The notes beneath the pieces were generated by a model. That model made no database searches. It was not told the origin of the DNA and saw only the letters and a list, made by a program, of their open reading frames with translations. From assembly GCA_036307445.1 (NCBI GenBank), contig JAXJXP010000021.1, positions 1 to 29,468 of the forward strand: a DNA stretch of 29,468 nt, in the 5' to 3' direction. Position numbers and translations under genes: made by a program. Origin of the DNA: HGM11525 sp036307445 (GTDB taxonomy: Bacteria > Bacillota > Clostridia > UBA1381). This document shows, one piece after another, positions 24,179 to 29,468 of the stretch (the stretch's first letter is position 1; each line of letters begins with the position of its first letter).

Positions 24179-26245
24179 ATGAACAACTACAAAATGGAAA
24201 ACATTCGTAACGTCGCAGTGATGGGACACGGAAAATGCGGTAAGACAACACTTGTTGAAGCTATGCTCTTTAATGCAGGAGCTACAGACCGTATGGGTAC
24301 TGTATTAGATGGAACTTCTGTTTGTGATTATGATGCTGAGGAAATTAAGAGACAGCTTTCTGTTTCTTGTGCGTTTGCGCCAGTTGAATGGAAAGATACA
24401 AAGCTTAATATTATAGATACACCGGGATTTTTTGATTTTGTCGGAGAAGTAAAAGAAGGACTCAGAGCAGCAGATTCGGCTCTTATAGCACTTAGCGGCA
24501 GAAGCGGTGTGTCAGTTGGTACGGAACAGGTGTTTAAGTACGCAAGAACAAAGGGAGTGCCCATTGTATTCTTCGTAAATAAAATTGATGATAACAGAGC
24601 AGATTATCAGAGAACTCTCGAGGAAATGAAGGAGAAATTCGGAAAGTCCATTACTCCTTTCGTGTATCCAATCCGTGAGGGTGATGAATTTAAGGGCTTT
24701 GTTGATATAGTTGATATGACAGCACGTCGTTATGAGGGTAAGGACAGAGTAGATATACCTGTACCCGATGGTATGGCAGAGATAGTTGCACCGCTTCGTG
24801 ATATGATAATGGAGGCTGTAGCTGAAACTGATGATGCTTTGATGAATAAATACTTTAATGGCGAAGAATTTACCTTTGATGAAATTAAAAAGGCAATCAG
24901 AAAAGGTGTCAAGGACGGAAGTATTTATCCTGTATATTGCGGTTCTGGACTTGATAATATAGGTGTAAGATCATTAATGGACGGTATTTCAAAATATCTT
25001 CCGGCACCGAATGAAATTGCTGAAATAGCACACGTTGCATCAAGTGGTGAGCCTATTGAGGTTGTGCAAGAGGTTTCTGACAGTGCAGCAGCAATAGTGT
25101 TTAAAACAATTGCAGACCCATACGTTGGTAAAATGAGTGCATTCAGGGTTTATTCTGGTACTGTGAATGCTGATTCTGTATTGTTTAATGCTAATAAGGG
25201 CGAAAATGAGAGAATAGGCAAGCTGTATATGTTGCGAGGTAAAAAGCAGATTGAGGTTAAGAGCGTAAGTGCGGGAGATATTGGCGTTGTAGCTAAGCTT
25301 GATAAGACAGGTACAGGAGATACCCTTTGTGCAGAAAATAAGAATATCATCCTTACGGGTATTGATTTCCCTGAGCCTGTACTTTCGATGGCAGTTGAAG
25401 CTGTAAAGAAGGGTGATGAAGAAAAAATTATTACCGGTCTTAACAAGCTTGCAGAAGAAGATCCGACATTCTCTCTGACTAATAACACAGAAACCAAGCA
25501 GACGTTGATAAATGGTCAGGGAGAACAGCATATAGACATTCTTTCAAGTAAACTCAAGGCAAAATATGGTGTCGAAATGAAGTTGTCCGAGCCGATTGTT
25601 GCGTACAGAGAAACGATCAGAGGCAAGGTTAAGGCCGAGGGCAAACATAAGAAACAATCAGGCGGACACGGTCAGTATGGTCATGTGTTTATTGAATTTG
25701 AGCCTTGTATTTCAGAAGAAATGATATTTGAAGAGAAGGTGTTTGGCGGAAGTGTTCCTAAGAACTATTTCCCTGCTGTTGAAAAAGGCTTGAGAGATTC
25801 TTGCGCAAGCGGTGTTCTTGCAGGATATCCGGTTGTAAACTTAAAAGCTACTCTTGTTGACGGGTCGTATCATCCTGTTGATTCGTCAGAAATGGCATTT
25901 AAGACAGCGGCTGGCATTGCTTTTAAGGAAGGTATTGCAAACGCAAAGCCGGTTCTCCTTGAGCCGATTGGTAAACTTAAGGTATACATTCCTGAATCTG
26001 TAATGGGAGATATAATAGGTGATATTAATAAGCGCAGAGGGCAAATTATGGGTATGGGTGAAAGCGACAGAGAAGGCTTAAACCTTGTAGAAGCTGAGGT
26101 CCCAATGGCAGAGATGTTTAAGTATGCAACTGACCTTCGCTCGATGAGCCAGGGAAGAGGAACATTCACTTTTGCCTTTGAACGCTATCAAGAAGCACCT
26201 GCCAATGTAGCTGCAAAGGTTATTGAAGACAGAAAGAATTCGTGA
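24179..26245 (+). CDS. Elongation factor G-like translational GTPase (EF-G paralogue)
   Basis: This 688-residue protein has the five-domain EF-G layout: G domain (about 8-275), domain II, then domains III-V ending in MAEMFKYATDLRSMSQGRG as a domain V/IV landmark. The nucleotide motifs deviate from canonical EF-G: G1 is GHGKCGKT (16-23), G3 is DTPGFFDF (80-87) with Phe where EF-G has the catalytic His, G4 is NKID (134-137), and the RGIT element of switch I is replaced by RQLS. These are marks of the EF-G-like/EF-G2 subfamily rather than the main fusA product, which normally sits in the rpsL-rpsG-tuf operon. Its cellular role is unclear. Strong AAAGGAGG ribosome binding site. Confidence 0.88.
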   Translation: MNNYKMENIRNVAVMGHGKCGKTTLVEAMLFNAGATDRMGTVLDGTSVCDYDAEEIKRQLSVSCAFAPVEWKDTKLNIIDTPGFFDFVGEVKEGLRAADSALIALSGRSGVSVGTEQVFKYARTKGVPIVFFVNKIDDNRADYQRTLEEMKEKFGKSITPFVYPIREGDEFKGFVDIVDMTARRYEGKDRVDIPVPDGMAEIVAPLRDMIMEAVAETDDALMNKYFNGEEFTFDEIKKAIRKGVKDGSIYPVYCGSGLDNIGVRSLMDGISKYLPAPNEIAEIAHVASSGEPIEVVQEVSDSAAAIVFKTIADPYVGKMSAFRVYSGTVNADSVLFNANKGENERIGKLYMLRGKKQIEVKSVSAGDIGVVAKLDKTGTGDTLCAENKNIILTGIDFPEPVLSMAVEAVKKGDEEKIITGLNKLAEEDPTFSLTNNTETKQTLINGQGEQHIDILSSKLKAKYGVEMKLSEPIVAYRETIRGKVKAEGKHKKQSGGHGQYGHVFIEFEPCISEEMIFEEKVFGGSVPKNYFPAVEKGLRDSCASGVLAGYPVVNLKATLVDGSYHPVDSSEMAFKTAAGIAFKEGIANAKPVLLEPIGKLKVYIPESVMGDIIGDINKRRGQIMGMGESDREGLNLVEAEVPMAEMFKYATDLRSMSQGRGTFTFAFERYQEAPANVAAKVIEDRKNS

Positions 26246-26373
26246 TTTATATATGTTTAGTTGTTTTGACTAAAAAAAAAAATAAATTTTGGATAATTGT
26301 AGTCTACACATTTGAGCAAAAGTATGTTATTATATCAAAGTAATTATAATTGCTCAGAAAGGGGTATTCTGTA

Positions 26374-27486
26374 ATGGCAGATTTGCAATTAAATAATATT
26401 TACAAAAGATATGCAGGTGGAGTAACAGCTGTAAATGATTTCTCAATCGATATTGCTGACAACGATTTTATTATTCTCGTTGGTCCTTCAGGCTGTGGTA
26501 AGTCAACCACACTCAGAATGATTGCCGGTCTTGAAGAAATCAGCGATGGTGAGCTTTATATTGACGGAAAGCTTATGAATGACGTTGCACCTAAGGACAG
26601 AGACATTGCTATGGTTTTCCAGAACTATGCTCTTTATCCGCATATGACAGTTTTTGAGAATATGGCTTTTGGCCTTAAACTCAGAAAGACACCGAAGGAT
26701 GAGATTAAGAAGCGTGTAACAGAAGCTGCTAAGATTCTTGATATCGAGCACCTTCTTGACAGAAAACCGAAAGCATTGTCAGGTGGACAGAGACAGCGTG
26801 TTGCTATGGGTCGTGCGATTGTTCGTAATCCTAAGGTATTCCTTATGGACGAGCCGCTTTCAAACCTTGATGCTAAGCTTCGTGTTGCTATGAGAACAGA
26901 GATTAAGAAGCTTCATCAGCGTCTCAAGACGACATTTATCTACGTTACACATGACCAGACAGAAGCTATGACAATGGGTTCAAGAATTGTTGTTATGAAG
27001 GATGGTATCGTTCAGCAGATTGATTCTCCGTCAAAGCTTTATAACGAGCCTGTCAATATGTTTGTTGCTGGATTTATTGGTAGCCCGCAGATGAACTTTC
27101 TTAATGCTACACTTACTCAGAAGGATGATGGTGTTTACTTTGTATTTGGTAACCAGTCAGTTAAGCTTCCTGAGGGTAAGGCTTCTAAGCCTGAGCTTAA
27201 AGCGTATATAGGTAAGGAAGTAGTTCTCGGTATTAGACCTGAGGATATGCATGATGATGAGGGTTATATCGCAAGTGTGCCTAGTGCTGTTGTCGATGCA
27301 GATGTTGAAGTAACTGAAATGCTTGGTGCAGAAACATATCTCTATCTCAAGATTGAAGATACTCAATTTACTGCAAGAGTAAATCAGCGTTCAACTGCAA
27401 ATGCTAATGACAAGATTAAGATTGCTTTCGATATGAATAGAGTACATATCTTCGATAAGGATACAGAACTTGCAATTCTTAACTAA
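26374..27486 (+). CDS. msmX: MsmX/UgpC-type ABC transporter ATP-binding protein
   Basis: This 370-residue ATPase of the CUT1 carbohydrate-importer type has Walker A GPSGCGKST (37-45), Q-loop VFQNYALYPHM, ABC signature LSGGQRQR (135-142), Walker B VFLMDEP (155-161) followed by SNLDAKLR, H-loop THDQTEAM, and a C-terminal TOBE domain. No permease or sugar-binding gene is adjacent, so it probably serves several sugar importers encoded elsewhere, as MsmX does in Bacillus. The ATG at 26374 (MADLQLNNIYKRY) has a GAAAGGGG site; an earlier start at 26350 would lack one. A strong terminator follows. Confidence 0.93.
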   Translation: MADLQLNNIYKRYAGGVTAVNDFSIDIADNDFIILVGPSGCGKSTTLRMIAGLEEISDGELYIDGKLMNDVAPKDRDIAMVFQNYALYPHMTVFENMAFGLKLRKTPKDEIKKRVTEAAKILDIEHLLDRKPKALSGGQRQRVAMGRAIVRNPKVFLMDEPLSNLDAKLRVAMRTEIKKLHQRLKTTFIYVTHDQTEAMTMGSRIVVMKDGIVQQIDSPSKLYNEPVNMFVAGFIGSPQMNFLNATLTQKDDGVYFVFGNQSVKLPEGKASKPELKAYIGKEVVLGIRPEDMHDDEGYIASVPSAVVDADVEVTEMLGAETYLYLKIEDTQFTARVNQRSTANANDKIKIAFDMNRVHIFDKDTELAILN

Positions 27487-27496
27487 ATTAACCATA

Positions 27497-27525
27497 AACC
27501 CCGACATTTGTCGGGGTTATTTTTT
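27497..27525 (+). terminator. Intrinsic terminator after the ABC ATPase gene
   Basis: AACCCCGACA (27497-27506) and TGTCGGGGTT (27509-27518) form a 10-bp GC-rich stem closed by a 2-nt central gap (effectively a 4-nt loop), followed by ATTTTTT. This is a strong Rho-independent terminator. Confidence 0.88.
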
Positions 27526-27545
27526 ATGGTAATGCGTATTTTCTA

Positions 27546-27573
27546 TTGACTTTTTCGCATAATAAGGTATAAT
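27546..27573 (+). promoter_or_regulatory. Promoter of ssrA
   Basis: TTGACT (27546-27551) and TATAAT (27568-27573) are 16 nt apart, placing the transcript start about 10 nt before the mature tmRNA 5' end. Confidence 0.75.
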
Positions 27574-27679
27574 AATAGTATTACAAATATGGGGATGCAA
27601 CGGCTTCGACGGGGGCAGTGAGGCATCGTAAGCGGGTAGTGCGGCAACACTTTAAACTACTAAAATTTTAAAAATAAAC

Positions 27680-27709
27680 GCTAACAATAGAGTAGCATTA
27701 GCTGCCTAA
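27680..27709 (+). other. tmRNA-encoded proteolysis tag reading frame
   Basis: The resume codon GCT is followed by AAC AAT AGA GTA GCA TTA GCT GCC TAA, giving ANNRVALAA. With the alanine carried by tmRNA the tag is AANNRVALAA. The ALAA end is the conserved recognition signal for ClpXP-type proteases; the NRV middle is unusual compared with the common NDNYALAA or EDNFALAA forms. Confidence 0.85.
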
Positions 27710-27904
27710 GTGCAGCCGTCTTAACCTACTTTACCGCGCGTAGGAATTAAGGCGAATACCAAGCGGTCAACCTGAATGAGCCATGCTCCTAACTCATCAG
27801 GCATAAGGAGCTACCGAACATAATGCTTTGACTGTGAAACTTATGCTAGGGAATCTTAATCATAGTCTACACCCGTAGAAATCGGTGAGGATTTGTTTTC
27901 GGAC

Positions 27905-27932
27905 ACGGGTTCAACTCCCGTCATCTCCACCA
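27905..27932 (+). other. Candidate attachment site at the ssrA 3' end
   Basis: The tmRNA T arm and acceptor end are a well-known target for tyrosine integrases. Directly after the CCA and the ssrA terminator come genes typical of mobile elements, so this would be one element junction. The second copy of the repeat and the integrase are not in the window, so this is inference. Confidence 0.4.
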
Positions 27933-27936
27933 TAAT

Positions 27937-27978
27937 AGCGAGATAATATTACTGTGAGTAGTGTTATCTCGCTTTTTT
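27937..27978 (+). terminator. Intrinsic terminator of ssrA
   Basis: A 17-bp stem (27937-27953 with 27957-27973, two G-T wobbles, 3-nt loop) with GCGAGATAA at its base is followed by six T. It is very stable and should block most read-through into the genes beyond. Confidence 0.85.
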
Positions 27979-28060
27979 ACGCGGTTTTTCAAGGTTTCAG
28001 GTTCAATATTTTTCGAGAACAAATTTCTTACTGTGAAAGATATTTTTGAAGGATTTGAAC

Positions 28061-28140
28061 CCTCACCCTAAATTCAATATCAATTTCAAAGTACAGAGAA
28101 ATTTTCATCTCTGTACTTTTTTATTTTGAATTTTAGGAGG
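28061..28140 (+). promoter_or_regulatory. Structured leader that can terminate and hide the ribosome binding site
   Basis: AAAGTACAGAGA (28088-28099) pairs with TCTCTGTACTTT (28108-28119), followed by T: an intrinsic-terminator-like hairpin only 15 nt before the AGGAGG of the next gene. An outer stem can also form: CCTAAATTCAA (28067-28077) with TTGAATTTTAGG (28126-28137, one bulged T), which covers the first part of AGGAGG (28135-28140). CCT at 28061-28063 could cover the rest. The leader could thus control both elongation and translation. No ligand-binding fold I know is visible. Confidence 0.5.
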
Positions 28141-28147
28141 AAACGAA

Positions 28148-28978
28148 ATGAAATTATATACTGAAAACTTTACTATTATATTAAACCAGCATATCACTAA
28201 TACAGATATTGATACATACGAGTTTCGAGTGCTTTGTTATCTCTTAATGCTTGCAGATGATGAGGGTCTTTGTTTTCCATCATACAATACCATTGCCGAG
28301 AAGACTGGCATAGGCGAAACCAAAGCAAAAACTGCAATCAAGCATCTGATTGAACTTGGAATTATCAATAAAACCAACCGCACAAAAGAAGATGGCAGTG
28401 CCGGTTCCAATCTCTATGTTGTGTGTGAAAAGACCACCCTACAGGTCGTAGAAAAATCAGATGAGGTTGCCACAAACACTACCCCCTGTGTGCAAGACGA
28501 CCAACCTACTGGTTATGAGGAAACCGAGGGTTGTGTGTCAGACGACCACGATAAATATTTAAATAAAAATATTAAATATTTTAATAATACCCATCTATCA
28601 TCAATAGAGGATGTGATGGATAAGGCAGAAACATATTTTCTTGATGGTGAGCTTAAAAAGAATTTTGAGTCGGCGATTGAAATTATGTATAACTCAAAAT
28701 CTATAAAAGTTGGTGGCCGAGAAATTCCTCGTGACGAAGTTCATAAACGACTTGAAAATATTAGTTATTTGCATTTGGTTTATGTCCATAACAATATGCC
28801 GAGAGAAGTTACTTCCCACGGAATTGAATTGAAAGTTCACAAAATGGTTTCATACATAGTGACTGCACTGTATAACTCATTACGATATACCGCAGATGAA
28901 ATTTTAAAAATGGAATATGGAGATGCGGCATCGACTCACTCTTCCGGAGAGGAGGCCGCAGATGAATTATCTATATAA
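28148..28978 (+). CDS. Winged-helix protein of mobile-element type (DUF6017-like C-terminus)
   Basis: This 276-residue protein has an N-terminal winged helix-turn-helix (about residues 20-95, with YEFRVLCYLLMLADDEG, CFPSYNTIAEKTGIGETKAK and the wing GSNLYVV), as in HTH_36/replication-initiator-like proteins. A polar linker rich in Asp and Thr (about 100-150) leads to a helical C-terminal domain containing KVGGREIPRDEVHKRLENIS and IVTALYNSL. The latter resembles the DUF6017 domain found on HTH proteins of Clostridial integrative elements. A role in element replication or its control is inferred. The AGGAGG site is strong but lies in the structured leader. It overlaps the next gene by 17 nt. 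Confidence 0.7.
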   Translation: MKLYTENFTIILNQHITNTDIDTYEFRVLCYLLMLADDEGLCFPSYNTIAEKTGIGETKAKTAIKHLIELGIINKTNRTKEDGSAGSNLYVVCEKTTLQVVEKSDEVATNTTPCVQDDQPTGYEETEGCVSDDHDKYLNKNIKYFNNTHLSSIEDVMDKAETYFLDGELKKNFESAIEIMYNSKSIKVGGREIPRDEVHKRLENISYLHLVYVHNNMPREVTSHGIELKVHKMVSYIVTALYNSLRYTADEILKMEYGDAASTHSSGEEAADELSI

Positions 28979-29402
28979 TCAACGCCATAAATTTGCAAAT
29001 GTTTTTATTATGCCAAATCAGATTATGCAGATAGATTTGAGTGCAACTGCATTGGCGATATATTTTTATCTCAGATATATTGAAGACAGAAAAACTTATC
29101 AGTGCTACCCAAGTTACAGAACTATCGGTAAGGCTCTTAAAATTAAAAGCAAAACTACAGTTGCTAAATTTGTCCGAGAGCTTGAAGATAAGTGTCTTAT
29201 CTATACCGAACTGACAGAGGTAATTTTGAAAAATGGCAAGAAGCAGAATGGTAATTTGAAATATACCATCAGGCCAATTCAGGATGCAGTTGATTATTAT
29301 CATCAAAAGCAAATGGAAAAATTTCAGGAAGACTTAGCTCGTGAAAATGCTAAAAGGTTACTCGATGAGTATAACAAAAAGCATCCGAGAGCATCTGCAT
29401 AA
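28962..29402 (+). CDS. Winged-helix DNA-binding protein of mobile-element type
   Basis: This 146-residue protein from the ATG at 28962 is preceded by GGAGAGGAGG at 7 nt; an in-frame ATG at 28917 lies inside the upstream gene. The core is a winged helix-turn-helix (about residues 20-100, with DLSATALAIYFYLRYIED, CYPSYRTIGKALKIKSKTTV and VRELEDKCLIYTE), similar in layout to the neighbouring protein. It is followed by a charged helical tail (QMEKFQEDLARENAKRLLDEY) that may form a coiled coil. Such small HTH proteins accompany replication genes in Firmicutes integrative elements. Its target and function are unknown. The 17-nt overlap implies translational coupling. Confidence 0.7.
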   Translation: MNYLYNQRHKFANVFIMPNQIMQIDLSATALAIYFYLRYIEDRKTYQCYPSYRTIGKALKIKSKTTVAKFVRELEDKCLIYTELTEVILKNGKKQNGNLKYTIRPIQDAVDYYHQKQMEKFQEDLARENAKRLLDEYNKKHPRASA

Positions 29403-29468
29403 AACATTTTTTCTGATTTGAGAATTGCCGTTACCCCATATTAAAATCTATTATACATTAACCAAAGA

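Larger units (their letters stand above)
27591..27932 (+). ncRNA. ssrA: Transfer-messenger RNA (tmRNA)
   Basis: tmRNA rescues stalled ribosomes by acting as alanyl-tRNA and then as a short message. The 5' end GGGGATGCAACGGCTTCGAC is the standard bacterial tmRNA start. Its first 7 nt pair with CATCTCC at 27922-27928 to form the acceptor stem, including the G3-U pair that directs alanine charging. The T arm is ACGGG-TTCAACT-CCCGT (27905-27921), and the CCA end is encoded. The one-piece length of 342 nt is normal. The tag frame lies at 27680-27709. Own promoter and terminator flank it, so it is a single-gene unit. Confidence 0.96.
27933..29468. mobile_element. Probable left edge of an integrative element (partial)
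   Basis: Downstream of ssrA two overlapping genes encode winged-helix proteins of the replication-initiator/HTH type common in Firmicutes integrative and conjugative elements, in contrast to the housekeeping genes before them. No integrase, relaxase or transfer gene is within the window, and the far end is missing. The last 66 bases (29403-29468) show no gene or clear signal. Confidence 0.45.

Noticed and set aside
25040..25531. 163-codon minus-strand frame opposite the EF-G-like gene
   Set aside because: It is a shadow of a conserved gene; Cys/Tyr/Phe-rich composition without motifs.
26256..26280. TTTAGT/ACTAAA hairpin after the EF-G-like gene as terminator
   Set aside because: The stem is 6 bp and AT-only apart from one pair, and it is followed by A rather than T on the plus strand, so it is not a proper intrinsic terminator.
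28048..28064. Minus-strand T-arm-like sequence (GAGGG-TTCAAAT-CCTTC) suggesting a tRNA
   Set aside because: No matching acceptor, D or anticodon arms can be placed on either side. At most it is a remnant, or an integrase-related repeat; it partly coincides with the structured leader.
27933..28147. A known riboswitch class in the leader after ssrA
   Set aside because: I could not match the conserved core of any riboswitch family I know; only simple stems are visible.
1..29468. CRISPR array, rRNA or classic tRNA genes
   Set aside because: No regularly spaced direct repeats, no rRNA signature sequences and no complete tRNA cloverleaf other than the tmRNA were seen on either strand.

Overview
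The window is AT-rich bacterial chromosome, most likely from the class Clostridia (low-GC Firmicutes). This rests on strong AGGAGG-type ribosome binding sites, housekeeping promoters with near-constant 17-nt spacers, and gene sets typical of that class: gdpP-rplI-dnaB, tilS-ftsH, nusB-(TsaD-like)-xseA-xseB-ispA-PAP2, RNase J, pta-ackA and an MsmX-type ATPase. I cannot fix the genus; an anaerobic gut relative of the Oscillospiraceae/Ruminococcaceae would fit.

Layout. Bases 1-141 are the right end of an IS3-family insertion sequence, ending 12 bp before the stop codon of a PflX-like radical SAM gene (minus strand). That gene is divergent from an aluminium-resistance/methionine gamma-lyase-family PLP enzyme and a small membrane protein. 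A bidirectional terminator separates these from a minus-strand pair: a DUF815 AAA ATPase followed by a secreted protein of unknown function. From 5112 to 13611 runs a plus-strand cluster, gdpP-rplI-dnaB-tilS-ftsH-DUF1858-CNNM/CorC. It covers c-di-AMP turnover, translation, replication, tRNA-Ile decoding and membrane proteolysis. After a 244-bp gap containing a possible antisense small ORF comes a second cluster, dut-nusB-(TsaD paralogue)-xseA-xseB-ispA-PAP2-rnj (13856-20231). It ends at a shared terminator facing radA. radA and pta-ackA are divergent from well-formed promoters. An EF-G-like GTPase and an orphan MsmX-type sugar-transport ATPase follow.

The right end holds ssrA (tmRNA, 27591-27932) with its own promoter and terminator and an encoded CCA. 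Immediately beyond it are two overlapping winged-helix genes of the type carried by Firmicutes integrative or conjugative elements. The 3' end of ssrA is a classic integrase target, so the window probably ends just inside such an element. The leader of its first gene can fold into a structure that both terminates transcription and hides the ribosome binding site, and I see no clear promoter of its own.

Most of the window is ordinary core genome. The points most worth a second look are the element leader next to ssrA, the apparent ACG start codon of xseA, the unusual tmRNA tag (ANNRVALAA), the TsaD paralogue inside the nusB-xse operon, the DUF815/secreted-protein pair, the EF-G paralogue lacking the switch-II histidine, and a possible antisense small ORF in the CorC-dut gap. 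I did not find an obvious new defence or biosynthetic system.
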